Translations under genes and position numbers: made by a program
NCBI RefSeq assembly: GCF_033097365.1
Contig: NZ_AP028461.1
Span: 7,998,001 to 8,062,000, forward strand
Length of the DNA: 64,000 nt
DNA from: Actinoplanes sichuanensis
GTDB taxonomy: Bacteria; Actinomycetota; Actinomycetes; Mycobacteriales; Micromonosporaceae
Direction: 5' to 3'
The notes under the pieces: model-generated
Told to the model about the DNA's origin: nothing
Database searches by the model: none
What the model saw: the letters and a program-made list of their open reading frames with translations, nothing else
Part shown: piece after piece, positions 7,687 to 23,004 of the stretch
Layout of the letters: the number at the start of each line of letters is the position of its first letter
How positions within the stretch are numbered: the first letter of the stretch is position 1

Positions 7687-9039
7687 TTACAGGGCGCCGA
7701 GGTAGCGCTGCCGCTCGTACGGCGTGACCTCGCGGCGGAACTGCTCCCACTCCTGACGCTTGTTGCGCAGGAAGAAGTCGAAGACGTGCTCGCCGAGCAC
7801 CTCGGCGATCAGCTCGGAGCCGGACATCACGTCGATCGCCTCGGACAGGTTCTCCGGGAGCGCCTCGTAGCCGGCCGCCTTGCGCTCGGCCGGGGAGAGC
7901 GACCACACGTCGTCCTCGGCACCGGGCGGCAACTCGTACCCCTCCTCGATGCCTTTCAGGCCGGCGCCGAGCATGACCGCGAAGGCCAGGTACGGGTTGG
8001 CCGCCGAGTCGATCGAGCGGACCTCGACACGCGCCGAGTTGGGCTTGCCGAACGCCGGGACGCGGACCAGCGCCGACCGGTTGAGGTGGCCCCAGCTGAC
8101 GAACGCCGGGGACTCGGTGATCCGGTCCGGGAGCTGCAGCGGGAACAGGCGCTTGTACGAGTTGACCCACTGGTTGGTGACCGCCGTGTACTCCCGGGCG
8201 TGCACCAGCAGACCGGCGATGAACGACCGGGCCGTCTTCGACAGCTTCTGCGGGTCCTCGCTGTCGTAGAAGACGTTGCGCTCGCCCTCGAACAGCGACA
8301 GGTGGGTGTGCATGCCCGAGCCGGGCTGGTCGGTGTACGGCTTCGGCATGAAGGTGGCCTTGACGCCCTGCGACAGCGCCACCTCCTTGACCACGTGCCG
8401 GAACGTCATGATGTTGTCGGCCGTGGTCAGTGCGTCCGCGTAGCGCAGGTCGATCTCCTGCTGGCCGGGCGCGACCTCGTGGTGGCTGAACTCGACCGAG
8501 ATGCCGATCCGCTCCAGGGCCAGCACGGCCTGCCGGCGGAAGTCACGGGCCACCGCGTGGGTGGTGTGGTCGAAGTAACCGCCGGTGTCGACCGGGACCG
8601 GCACCGACCCGTCGTTGTCGCCATCCTGGATCAGGAAGAACTCGACCTCGGGGTGGGTGTAGAAGGTGAAGCCCTTCTCGGCGGCCTTGGCCAGGGCGCG
8701 GCGCAGCACGTGACGCGGGTCGGCCCAGGCGGCGCTGCCGTCGGGCAGCAGGATGTCGCAGAACATCCGGGCGCTCTCGCCGGAGACACCGCCCTCGAAC
8801 GGGAAGACCTGGAACGTGGTGGGGTCGGGCATGGCGACCATGTCGGACTCGTAGACCCGGGCGAAGCCCTCGATCGCCGAGCCGTCGATGCCGATGCCCT
8901 CCTCGAAGGCGGACTCCAGCTCGGCCGGGGCGACCGACACACTCTTCAACGTGCCGAGCACGTCGGTGAACCAGAGCCGGACGAAACGGATGTCGCGCTC
9001 CTCGAGCGTACGAAGCACGAACTCCTGCTGTCGGTCCAC
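7687..9039 (-). CDS. glnA2: Type I glutamine synthetase, GlnA2-like
   Basis: 450-residue type I glutamine synthetase fold (ATP + glutamate + NH3). Family motifs include EEGIGIDGSAIEGF, THPEVEFFL, SGMHTHLSLF and NRSALVRVPAFG. The stretch aligning with the adenylylation loop NLYDLPPEE reads DVWSLSPAE, so the modified tyrosine is replaced by Trp379 and GlnE cannot control this enzyme in the usual way. That, and similarity of the N-terminus DRQQEFVLRTLEERDIRFVRLWFTDVLG-type block, fits GlnA2 rather than the main GlnA1. The GTG at 9039 was chosen because GAGGGG lies five bases upstream; another GTG lies at 9045. GlnA2 homologues have been linked to polyamine or minor glutamine metabolism. Confidence 0.93.
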   Translation of the reverse strand: MDRQQEFVLRTLEERDIRFVRLWFTDVLGTLKSVSVAPAELESAFEEGIGIDGSAIEGFARVYESDMVAMPDPTTFQVFPFEGGVSGESARMFCDILLPDGSAAWADPRHVLRRALAKAAEKGFTFYTHPEVEFFLIQDGDNDGSVPVPVDTGGYFDHTTHAVARDFRRQAVLALERIGISVEFSHHEVAPGQQEIDLRYADALTTADNIMTFRHVVKEVALSQGVKATFMPKPYTDQPGSGMHTHLSLFEGERNVFYDSEDPQKLSKTARSFIAGLLVHAREYTAVTNQWVNSYKRLFPLQLPDRITESPAFVSWGHLNRSALVRVPAFGKPNSARVEVRSIDSAANPYLAFAVMLGAGLKGIEEGYELPPGAEDDVWSLSPAERKAAGYEALPENLSEAIDVMSGSELIAEVLGEHVFDFFLRNKRQEWEQFRREVTPYERQRYLGAL

Positions 9040-9152
9040 TGCCACCCCTCGTTCGGAGGTCTACCTATCGAGCCGAGACTACGCTGACCTTCACCTGTGA
9101 CGTCGGCCCGGGTCGGGATCAGGAGGCCCGGACAGGGGGAACAATGTGGGGC

Positions 9153-10898
9153 ATGCCCACGTTGCGCATCGCCCTCGCTCAGGTGAACTCGACAGTCGGT
9201 GACATTCGCGGCAACGCGGATTCGGTCCGGCGCTGGTCCCGGCAGGCGGCGGACGCCGGAGCACACCTGGTGGCGTTTCCGGAGATGATGCTGACCGGCT
9301 ATCCCATCGAGGATCTGGTCTTCCGCAACTCGTTCGTCGAGGCGTCCCGACGGGCGCTGCGGGCCCTCGCCGCCGACCTGGCCGCCGACGGCCTGGGTGA
9401 GCTCGCGGTCGTGGTCGGTTACGTGGACGCCGACGGGCCGCCGGCGATCAGCTCCGACGCCGTCCCCGGCAGCGGTCGGCGGGACGCGTCCGCGCTGCTG
9501 CACCGGGGCGAGGTGGTGGCCACCTACTACAAGCACCACCTGCCCAACTACGGCGTCTTCGACGAGGACCGCTACTTCGAGCCCGGCGACACGCTCACCG
9601 TGGCCCGGCTCGGCGGGGTCGACGTGGCGCTCACCGTCTGCGAGGACATCTGGCAGGCCGGTGGGCCGTTCACCGCCGCTCGGCGGGCCGGGGTGGGGCT
9701 GGTGGTCAACATCAACGCGTCGCCGTACGAGCTGAACAAGGACGACGTGCGGCTCGCCCTGGTGCGGCGCCGGGCCGTCGAGGCGGGCGCCACGGTGGCG
9801 TTCGTCAACATGGTCGGCGGGCAGGACGAGCTGGTCTTCGACGGCGGCTCCATGATCGTTTCGGAGACCGGGGAGCTACTCGCCCGCACCGGCCAGTTCA
9901 GCGAGGAGCTGCTCGTACACGATCTGGAACTCGATCTCAAAGAGCCGGAGCCCGGCCCCACGGCACTCAAGATCGACCGGGTGGCGACCGACGTCGTCCT
10001 CACCCCGCCGGCCGACACCAGGCGGGGTGGCATCGCCGACCGCGTCGAGGACGCGGCCGAGATCTGGTCCGCCCTGGTCCTCGGCCTGCGCGACTATGTG
10101 AACAAGAACCGGTTCCGCTCGGTGATCTTCGGTCTGTCCGGCGGCATCGACTCGGCGGTGGTCGCCGCCATCGCCGTCGACGCCCTCGGCCCGGAACGGG
10201 TGGTCGGCGTCTCCCTGCCCAGCGGCCACTCCTCCGACCACTCCAAGGACGACGCCGCCGACCTGGCCAAACGCACCGGCCTCGACTACCGCACCGAGCC
10301 GATCCAGGCGATGGTCGACGCGTTCCTGGCGAACCTGTCGCTGTCCGGCCTGGCCGTGGAGAACCTGCAGGCCCGGGTCCGCGGCGTGATCCTGATGGCG
10401 CTCTCCAACCAGGAGGGGCACCTGGTCCTGACCACCGGCAACAAGAGTGAGCTGGCGGTCGGCTACTCGACGCTCTACGGCGATTCGGTCGGCGGGTTCA
10501 ATCCGCTCAAGGACGTGCCGAAGACCATGGTGTGGCAGCTCGCACGGTGGCGGAACACGCAGCCCGGCACACCCCCGATCCCGGAGAACTCGATCACCAA
10601 GGCGCCCAGCGCGGAGCTGCGGCCCGATCAGAAGGACTCGGACTCGCTACCCGACTACGAGATCCTCGACCCGATCATCAAGGGCTACGTCGACCAGGAC
10701 CTCGGTCGCGACGAGCTGATCGCGGCCGGCAACGATCCGGCCCTGGTCGACCGGACGCTGCGCATGATCGACCTGGCCGAGTACAAGAGGCGTCAGTCGG
10801 CCCCCGGCACCAAGATCTCCGGCAAGGCGTTCGGCCGCGATCGTCGCCTCCCCATTACGAACCTGTTTCGAGAAGGACAGGCAGTCGATCCACTCTAG
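9153..10898 (+). CDS. nadE: Glutamine-dependent NAD+ synthetase
   Basis: 581-residue two-domain enzyme that makes NAD+ from nicotinate adenine dinucleotide, ATP and glutamine. The N-terminal nitrilase-type glutaminase has Glu44 (FPEMMLTGYP), Lys in TYYKHHLPNYGVFDE and Cys163 (VCEDIW). The C-terminal synthetase has the ATP-binding P-loop GLSGGIDSAVV near residue 330 and the LTTGNKSELAVGY block. ATG 9153 starts the family sequence MPTLRIALAQVNSTVGD; an in-frame ATG at 9144 is also possible and lies only three bases after the GGGGGA. It is divergent from glnA2, 113 bases apart. Confidence 0.95.
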   Translation: MPTLRIALAQVNSTVGDIRGNADSVRRWSRQAADAGAHLVAFPEMMLTGYPIEDLVFRNSFVEASRRALRALAADLAADGLGELAVVVGYVDADGPPAISSDAVPGSGRRDASALLHRGEVVATYYKHHLPNYGVFDEDRYFEPGDTLTVARLGGVDVALTVCEDIWQAGGPFTAARRAGVGLVVNINASPYELNKDDVRLALVRRRAVEAGATVAFVNMVGGQDELVFDGGSMIVSETGELLARTGQFSEELLVHDLELDLKEPEPGPTALKIDRVATDVVLTPPADTRRGGIADRVEDAAEIWSALVLGLRDYVNKNRFRSVIFGLSGGIDSAVVAAIAVDALGPERVVGVSLPSGHSSDHSKDDAADLAKRTGLDYRTEPIQAMVDAFLANLSLSGLAVENLQARVRGVILMALSNQEGHLVLTTGNKSELAVGYSTLYGDSVGGFNPLKDVPKTMVWQLARWRNTQPGTPPIPENSITKAPSAELRPDQKDSDSLPDYEILDPIIKGYVDQDLGRDELIAAGNDPALVDRTLRMIDLAEYKRRQSAPGTKISGKAFGRDRRLPITNLFREGQAVDPL

Positions 10899-11027
10899 GG
10901 TGGCGGGCGGGGCGGTTGGACGGGTGTGAAAACCTCCACTCACCCCTGACCGGCGGGCGGTTCCCGGTGCGACGATGAGCGCACCCGGGGACCGCATCCG
11001 CGCGGCCTCGAGGGAGGAGTAAGCGAA

Positions 11028-11861
11028 ATGTCGGACACCATCCCGACCCTGTACGGTGGCCCGCCGACCCGCCGGGTCCGCACCCGTGACCTGCTCAACG
11101 CCAAGGTCCGCGGCGACCGCTGGCCGATGCTCACGTCCTACGACATGTACACCGCGCAGATCTTCGACCAGTCCGGCGTGCCGGTGCTGCTGGTCGGCGA
11201 CTCGGCCGCGAACAACGTCTACGGCTACGAGACCACCGTCCCGGTCACCGTCGACGAGCTGTTGCCGCTGGTCCGTGCGGTGGTCCGGGCCACCAAGACC
11301 GCACTGATCGTCGGCGACCTGCCGTTCGGCAGCTACGAGGAGGGCCCGACCCAGGCGCTGCGCACCGCCGTCCGGTTCATGAAGGAGGGTGGCTGCCACG
11401 CGGTCAAGCTCGAGGGCGGCCGCCGGATGGCACCGCAGATCGAGGCGATCACCGGCGCCGGCATCCCGGTGATGGGGCACGTCGGCTTCACCCCGCAGCG
11501 CGAGCACGCCATCGGCGGCTACCGGGTCCAGGGCCGGGAGAACGAGGGCGCCGAGGTGATCTCGGACGCCCGGGCGGTCGCCGACGCGGGCGCCTTCGCG
11601 GTGGTCCTGGAGATGGTTCCGGGCGAGGTCTCCAAGCAGATCACCAAGGAACTCCCGATTCCCACCGTCGGCATCGGCGCCGGCCCCGACACCGACGCGC
11701 AGGTACTGGTCTGGCAGGACATGGCCGGGCTGCGCACCGGCAAGGCGCCGCGCTTCGTGAAGCGTTACGCCGACCTCGCCGGGGCCCTCACCGAAGCGAC
11801 GCGGCAATTCGCGGACGAGGTCCGCAACGGCGAGTTCCCCGCCGCCGAACACACCTTCTGA
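11028..11861 (+). CDS. panB: 3-methyl-2-oxobutanoate hydroxymethyltransferase
   Basis: 277-residue first enzyme of pantothenate synthesis; it transfers a hydroxymethyl group from methylene-tetrahydrofolate to 2-oxoisovalerate. Signature segments are MLTSYDMYTAQIFDQSG, LLVGDSAANNVYGYE, AVKLEGG and MGHVGFTPQ. The usual family sequence LVGDSLGMV reads LVGDSAANN here, as in other actinobacterial PanB. A strong GGGAGGAG site precedes the ATG. It is followed by its own hairpin. Position beside nadE and glnA2 matches Streptomyces gene order as I recall it. Confidence 0.95.
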   Translation: MSDTIPTLYGGPPTRRVRTRDLLNAKVRGDRWPMLTSYDMYTAQIFDQSGVPVLLVGDSAANNVYGYETTVPVTVDELLPLVRAVVRATKTALIVGDLPFGSYEEGPTQALRTAVRFMKEGGCHAVKLEGGRRMAPQIEAITGAGIPVMGHVGFTPQREHAIGGYRVQGRENEGAEVISDARAVADAGAFAVVLEMVPGEVSKQITKELPIPTVGIGAGPDTDAQVLVWQDMAGLRTGKAPRFVKRYADLAGALTEATRQFADEVRNGEFPAAEHTF

Positions 11862-11867
11862 TGGGGT

Positions 11868-11903
11868 ACGGGGTCCGCCGCCGACAACCGCAGCGGACCC
11901 CGT
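11868..11903 (+). terminator. Hairpin after panB
   Basis: Perfect 11-bp inverted repeat (11868-11878 with 11893-11903) with a 14-base loop, seven bases beyond the panB stop. No T-run. Confidence 0.6.
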
Positions 11904-11994
11904 CCCGCCCGGCCGACACCGTCACGAGCGGCCACGACCCTCGCCCGGACGACCGTGCCCATCGCCTTTCACCCCGCCGCCGGCCCCCGCAAGG

Positions 11995-13614
11995 TCAGGC
12001 GCGTTCGAACCGGACCGTCCGGCTGATCGGGTCCGCCGCCGTCAGCCGCACCGGAACCCGCTCCCCCAGCGGCAGATCCCCGAGACACTTGGCCCGCACG
12101 GCCGGCTCGTCCAACGCGATCGTCCCGCCGGCCGGCCGTTTCCCGTTCGCCTCGTCCCGATCCAGAACCGCCGCCTCGAACACCTCCCCGACCCGGCCCT
12201 GCAACAGCACCGCCTCGGCCAGGTCGATGGCGCCCCGGTCGGCCGCACCGGCCACCCGATCAGTCGACGACATCGTCTTCGGCAGCCGGGGCAGCGCGCT
12301 CAGCACCCATTCGGGAATCTCGCGCCCCGCGTACCTCGAAAGACAGACTTCCGTCGCATATCGATCCGCAAGCCGCCTCAGCGGCGCCGTGACGTGGGCA
12401 TATGGCGCACCGACCCCACCGTGCCCGGCATCGGCCGGAACGCCGAGGATTCCGTCCCCGCCGTCCTGACCACCCGTGGCCGACCCGCCGCCCCGCCCGC
12501 CTTCCCGCCCGCCATCCGCCGGACCGCCGCCCCGGCCGCCATCCGCCGGACCACCGTCCCGGCCGCCTTCCGCCGGGCCACGGGACTGACCGTCGGATGG
12601 CGCTGGGCCGGTGTCCGCGCCGCGGCCCGAATCGGCCGGAGCCGCCACGCCGAAGGCCGTGTAGGCGGCACCGCGCAGCAGCTCGGCGGCCTGGTCCAGG
12701 AACGCGGCGCCCCGCGGATCGGCCGGGTCGACGGCCGCGATGACCGCCCCGACCTGTGCCCCGTCCGGCCACCGGATACCGAGCGGCCCGGCTGCGGCCC
12801 GCAACTTCTCGACGGCCTCCGCTTTCGGCCGTGGCATGGTCCGCAGCAGCCCGACCCCGCCATCCAGCATGATCTGCGCCGCCGCCATGCCGGTGAGCAG
12901 CGAGATCTGCGCGTTGTGCTCCTCGATCGCCAGGGGCGCCCGCAGCACCAGCCGCCACCCGCCACTGTCCCGCTCGACCTCCTGCGAAGGCAGCGGAAGA
13001 TTCACCGCACCCCGATCCGCGGCCCGCCGCGCAAGCAACCCACCGATCTCCGGCAGCAGCGTCAGCATCTCCGGCGCGGTCCCCGAGTCGATCTGCCGCT
13101 GCACCCCCGCATAGTCGAGCTTCGCCCGGCTGCGAACCCGGCCCCGCTCCACCCGGACGTCCACGGTGTCCCCGTCGGCGTCGAGATCGATCGTCCACAC
13201 GACGGCGGCCCGATCGCCACCCGGAAGCAGGCTGACCGCGTCCTCACTGAGCACCGGTGGATGCAACGGAACCCGCCCGTCCGGCAGATAGACGGTCTGC
13301 CCGCGAACCCAGCTCTCCGCTTCGAGCGGCCCACCCGGCCGCACGTAGGACGCGACATCGGCGATCGCGTAGTGGACCCGATAACCACCCCCGGCCCGCC
13401 GGCTCAGATGCATGGCCTGGTCAAGATCCCGGGACGAGGCCGGATCGATCGTCACGAACTCGATCCCGGTCCGATCCGTCTCCGGCATCACCGTGTCCCG
13501 GGCAGCCGTACCGGCCTCGGCCAGCACCGCCGCCGGAAACACCTCAGGCAACCCAAGCTCCCGCCGCAGCGCCGAGAAATCGATCTGCGGCGCCACCACC
13601 CGTTTGATCGGCAC
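11995..13614 (-). CDS. RNB-domain ribonuclease (RNase II/R family)
   Basis: 539-residue exoribonuclease. The RNB catalytic core carries the aspartate cluster TIDPASSRDLDQAMHL near residue 57, then YAIADVASYVRPGGPLE and the product-channel block PLHPPVLSEDAVSLLPG. Cold-shock and S1 RNA-binding domains of full RNase II/R are missing, as in the short actinobacterial form. An extra Gly/Asp-rich stretch (about residues 330-395) built from short GGPADGGRGGG-like repeats splits the domain just before APYAHVTAPLRRLADRY. GTG start with TAGGA seven bases upstream. Same strand as the giant protein gene, 150 bases downstream of it. Confidence 0.88.
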   Translation of the reverse strand: MPIKRVVAPQIDFSALRRELGLPEVFPAAVLAEAGTAARDTVMPETDRTGIEFVTIDPASSRDLDQAMHLSRRAGGGYRVHYAIADVASYVRPGGPLEAESWVRGQTVYLPDGRVPLHPPVLSEDAVSLLPGGDRAAVVWTIDLDADGDTVDVRVERGRVRSRAKLDYAGVQRQIDSGTAPEMLTLLPEIGGLLARRAADRGAVNLPLPSQEVERDSGGWRLVLRAPLAIEEHNAQISLLTGMAAAQIMLDGGVGLLRTMPRPKAEAVEKLRAAAGPLGIRWPDGAQVGAVIAAVDPADPRGAAFLDQAAELLRGAAYTAFGVAAPADSGRGADTGPAPSDGQSRGPAEGGRDGGPADGGRGGGPADGGREGGRGGGSATGGQDGGDGILGVPADAGHGGVGAPYAHVTAPLRRLADRYATEVCLSRYAGREIPEWVLSALPRLPKTMSSTDRVAGAADRGAIDLAEAVLLQGRVGEVFEAAVLDRDEANGKRPAGGTIALDEPAVRAKCLGDLPLGERVPVRLTAADPISRTVRFERA

Positions 13615-13764
13615 GGCTCATTCCTACCAGCCGCACCCCCGACCCACCGGGTCGGCCGTCGCTCAGCCACCGAATCCACGCTGAGGTACTGCCGCGGCAC
13701 CCGATGGACGGAAGCGCGCCGCCCCGGGTCGGTTCTCCCGTGGTGGCGCGCCTCGCGTTTCGGA

Positions 13765-19017
<5,253 letters not shown>

Positions 19018-19186
19018 CGAGGTGTTCCTCCTTGCGAATGACTGAGCTTTCTCCACCGTGGCTGGCCGGTTCGCCGGAGCCCGACGGGCTCAGCGCGGCG
19101 CCAGGGGTGGCAGAAGTTCATTGCGGGCATGTCTGCGCCGGGAGACTCGCGGCTCCGGCTCGGGGTGACCGGAGCGGCGGATTACG

Positions 19187-19393
19187 TCAGCTGGCTTCCC
19201 CTGTCCAGCGGGCGTCCTCGGCATCCCACTCGGCATTGCGCTTCTCGACGGTTTCGAGTGCCCGCGTCGCTTCGTCAGCCGTGGCATAGGGACCGAGCCG
19301 GTATTGAGCGGGGCACACGTCGTCGCCGCTCTCCACCCGTTGGTCGCGGAGGCACCAGAAGTAGCCCGCTCCGCCCAGCCCACTGTCGTTCAT
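19187..19393 (-). CDS. Conserved small hypothetical protein
   Basis: 68-residue soluble protein with the pattern FWCLRDQRVESGDDVCPAQ, LGPYATADEATRAL and EKRNAEWDAEDARW. This combination (two cysteines around a GDD, then an Ala/Glu-rich helix with tryptophans) recurs in small actinobacterial hypothetical proteins as I recall, often beside unrelated genes. Function unknown; the LGPYATADEA segment resembles the start of a SPOR-like fold. It lies 169 bases upstream of the giant gene on the same strand. Confidence 0.72.
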   Translation of the reverse strand: MNDSGLGGAGYFWCLRDQRVESGDDVCPAQYRLGPYATADEATRALETVEKRNAEWDAEDARWTGEAS

Positions 19394-19722
19394 TCCATCA
19401 CTGTGCCGCTAAAATCGGCCAAGCGCTACCGATTCGGGCAAAAAGTCGCAAATTCCCATTGTTAAGCTGAACAAAAGAGCTCCGAAACCGCCAACAGCGG
19501 ACATATCGGGCACAGGTGGGCCGCCGGAACCGGCCACCCAGGCGGATATCCCCACGATGCGCCGCCGGAAACCACACGGGACGACAAAGGCGGGGATGAC
19601 TTTCCCGGACGGACGCATACGCCCGTGAGTCGCCTTGAAGGCCGGACGGCCGGACCATGTCGCGGCGGAGCCAGGGAACGGGACAGCTGCGTTCGGGTAC
19701 GGGTGGCCGTACCGCCGAAGAA
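19394..19722. other. Intergenic, no gene seen
   Basis: 329 bases between the 68-residue protein gene and the asd terminator. Frames here are shadows without ribosome-binding sites. The A/T-richer stretch 19425-19475 on the minus strand is the likely promoter zone of the small gene, but no clear -35/-10 pair stands out. Confidence 0.4.
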
Positions 19723-19758
19723 AAATGCCGCCCGGACGTTGGCAGCCGGGCGGCATTT
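19723..19758 (-). terminator. Intrinsic terminator of asd
   Basis: Perfect 13-bp inverted repeat (19723-19735 with 19746-19758), ten-base loop. On the minus strand the stem is followed by TTTTT, so it is a classical intrinsic terminator 15 bases beyond the asd stop. Confidence 0.9.
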
Positions 19759-19773
19759 CGGGAATGCCGGGGG

Positions 19774-20880
<1,107 letters not shown>

Positions 20881-20901
20881 TCAGGGCCTAGCGTCAGTGC
20901 C

Positions 20902-21699
20902 ATGGCGACCTACACCCATGGACACCACGAGTCGGTCTTGCGCTCACACCGGTGGCGCACCGCAGAGAATTCGGCGGCATACCTGCTGCCGCATCTTTCC
21001 TCCGGATTTTCCCTGTTGGACGTCGGATGCGGCCCCGGCACGATCACGGCCGAGCTGGCCGGACTGGTCGCACCCGGTCGAGTGACGGCTCTGGAACAGA
21101 CCGCGGAGGCCCTCGACCTGGCCCGGGCCGAGATCACCCGGCGCGGCCTGACCGGCGTCGACTTCGCGGTCGGCGACGTGCACGCGCTCGATTTCCCGGA
21201 CGACACGTTCGACGTGGTGCACGCCCACCAGGTGCTGCAACACGTGGCCGATCCGGTGGCGGCCCTGCGCGAGATGCGCCGGGTGACGAAGCCGGGCGGG
21301 CTGGTCGCGGTACGAGACAGCGACTATGCGGCGTTCACCTGGTTCCCGATGCTGCCCGAGCTGGACGAGTGGCTGGATCTCTACCAGCGGGTGGCCCGGG
21401 GTAACGGCGGCGAGCCCGACGCCGGCCGACGGCTGCTGTCGTGGGCGCGGGCGGCGGGGTTCACCGACGTCACCGCGACGGCGAGCGTGTGGTGCTTCGC
21501 CAACCCGGAGGACCGGGAGTGGTGGGGCGGGATGTGGGAGGAGCGCGTGCTCGACTCGGAGATGGCCGCCTCCGCGGTGCGCACCGGCGCGGCGACCGAA
21601 ACCGATCTGCGACGGATCTCGGCCGGCTGGCGCCGGTGGGCCGACGACCCCGACGGCTGGCTGATCATCCCGCACGGAGAGATCCTCTGTCGGGTCTAG
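20902..21699 (+). CDS. Class I SAM-dependent methyltransferase
   Basis: 265-residue methyltransferase of the Methyltransf_11/UbiE-like type. SAM motif I is LLDVGCGPGTITAELA (about residues 38-53), the acidic end of motif II is VTALEQT, motif III region is FAVGDVHALDFPDDTFDVVHAHQVLQH and motif IV is KPGGLVAVRDSD. The substrate is not evident. It begins 102 bases from asd in the opposite direction and is convergent with the M15 peptidase gene, with a short direct repeat between them. Confidence 0.85.
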   Translation: MATYTHGHHESVLRSHRWRTAENSAAYLLPHLSSGFSLLDVGCGPGTITAELAGLVAPGRVTALEQTAEALDLARAEITRRGLTGVDFAVGDVHALDFPDDTFDVVHAHQVLQHVADPVAALREMRRVTKPGGLVAVRDSDYAAFTWFPMLPELDEWLDLYQRVARGNGGEPDAGRRLLSWARAAGFTDVTATASVWCFANPEDREWWGGMWEERVLDSEMAASAVRTGAATETDLRRISAGWRRWADDPDGWLIIPHGEILCRV

Positions 21700-21744
21700 A
21701 TCAGGACGATGGCCGGAATCTAGGTCAGGACGGTGGCCGGAAGG
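21697..21744. repeat. 24-bp tandem direct repeat joining two gene ends
   Basis: Units 21697-21720 and 21721-21744 differ at two internal positions and the last two bases. The first holds the stop of the methyltransferase gene (TAG 21697-21699) and the second holds the stop of the M15 peptidase gene (21725-21727). Confidence 0.7.
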
Positions 21745-22315
21745 CCCAGTGCCAGGACTCCCGGGGCACGTTCTCCACGAATCCGTAGTTCTTGGCGTTC
21801 TTCCGCATCCAGGAGAGCGCCTCGGAGTTGAGGTCCAGGTCGGTGGCCATGCCCCAGCCGTGTTCGCTGGTGCCGGGCTTGGCCGCCAGACCACCCTGCG
21901 AGTAGAGGCCCTTGCGTCGGGCCAGGTCGACCTGTTCGGCGTACGGCCGGTACGAGTCGGTGATGCCGATCTTGACGCCTTGACTCCGAGCGTCCTCGAT
22001 CATCCGGTTCAGCTTTTCGGCGGCCGGCGCCCACAGCTTGTGGTTGGTGGTGCCGACTCGGCCGAGCGCCTCCGGGGGGATCTTGCCGTTCCCGTACGCG
22101 GCAAGATCCTCCGGGATACCTTTACTGTTGAGTTTGTAGGCTTTGTCCGAAGCCCCAGTGGATGCGACAGCGCTCTGCAGATGGCTGGCGAAACTGGCCT
22201 GGGCGGGTGTCTCCGTCCGGGCGCGGCCCGCCATGGTCGTGGCCTGCTGCCCCTGCAGCGCGAGGATCCGGCTCTGGATGTCCGCGATGCGTGAATTCAC
22301 TCCCTCGATACCCAC
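21725..22315 (-). CDS. M15 family D-alanyl-D-alanine carboxypeptidase-like protein
   Basis: 196-residue protein. The C-terminal half is a VanY/M15 zinc peptidase: DSYRPYAEQVDL, the metal motif SEHGWGMATDLDL (His...Asp) and the final WHWAF histidine. It would trim D-Ala residues or cross-links in peptidoglycan. No signal peptide is seen. The N-terminus (GVNSRIADIQSRILALQ, then FASHLQSAVA) resembles the export-associated N-termini of flagellar muramidases in motile actinobacteria, so export through a flagellar-type or other signal-less route is possible. GTG start with a GAGAAGG very close to it, so the exact start is uncertain. Confidence 0.82.
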   Translation of the reverse strand: MGIEGVNSRIADIQSRILALQGQQATTMAGRARTETPAQASFASHLQSAVASTGASDKAYKLNSKGIPEDLAAYGNGKIPPEALGRVGTTNHKLWAPAAEKLNRMIEDARSQGVKIGITDSYRPYAEQVDLARRKGLYSQGGLAAKPGTSEHGWGMATDLDLNSEALSWMRKNAKNYGFVENVPRESWHWAFRPPS

Positions 22316-22380
22316 GCCTTCTCGTTCGGCGCGCCTCAGGGAATCTGAGGCGCAACCGAAGAGAAACTCAGGACGAACCC

Positions 22381-22989
22381 TCAGGACGCCGGAGCCAGGT
22401 CGATCGTGTGCTGGGTGTGGGCGACCTTCGCCTGCAGGTAGCGGACGTTCGCCGGGGAGGCGTGCACCTCGGTCGGCCGGACCGCGCGCACATCCACGCC
22501 GAGCTCGCGCAACTGCCGGGACTTGTCCGGGTTGTTGGTGAGCAGGTCGACCGACTCGACGCCGAGCGACTCCAGCATCTGGGCGGCGGCGGTGTAGTCG
22601 CGCTCGTCGTCGGCGTGGCCCAGAGCACGGTTGGCCTCGTAGGTGTCCATGCCGAGGTCCTGCAGCGCGTAGGCGTCGAGCTTCGCGTACAGCCCGATGC
22701 CCCGACCCTCCTGGCGCAGGTAGAGCAGATAGCCCCCGGTCTCGGTGATCCGCTCGACGGCCTCGCGCAACTGCGGACCACAGTCGCAGCGCTGTGAGCC
22801 GAAGACGTCACCGGTCATGCACTCGGAGTGCAATCGGACCAGTGGGGCCTCGGCCTTCACGACATCCCCGAGGGCCAGCGCGAGGTGTTCCTTACCGTCG
22901 GACAGACCGGTGAAGGTGACGACCTCCGCGGTGGTGCGGTACCCATCGGGGAACTCGAGCGGAACGGTGACGCGAGTACGAACCGGCAT
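22381..22989 (-). CDS. ribA: GTP cyclohydrolase II
   Basis: 202-residue stand-alone GTP cyclohydrolase II, the first step of riboflavin synthesis. The zinc ligands are Cys57, Cys68 and Cys70 (HSECMTGDVFGSQRCDCG), followed by the LRQEGRGIGLYAKL active-site block and the LLTNNPDKSRQLRELGV segment. No DHBP synthase (RibB) domain is fused, unlike the usual RibBA of the rib operon, so this is probably a second copy. A 16-bp palindrome stands 15 bases upstream of the ATG. Confidence 0.93.
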   Translation of the reverse strand: MPVRTRVTVPLEFPDGYRTTAEVVTFTGLSDGKEHLALALGDVVKAEAPLVRLHSECMTGDVFGSQRCDCGPQLREAVERITETGGYLLYLRQEGRGIGLYAKLDAYALQDLGMDTYEANRALGHADDERDYTAAAQMLESLGVESVDLLTNNPDKSRQLRELGVDVRAVRPTEVHASPANVRYLQAKVAHTQHTIDLAPAS

Positions 22990-23004
22990 GCCCTCTCCCT
23001 GTGC

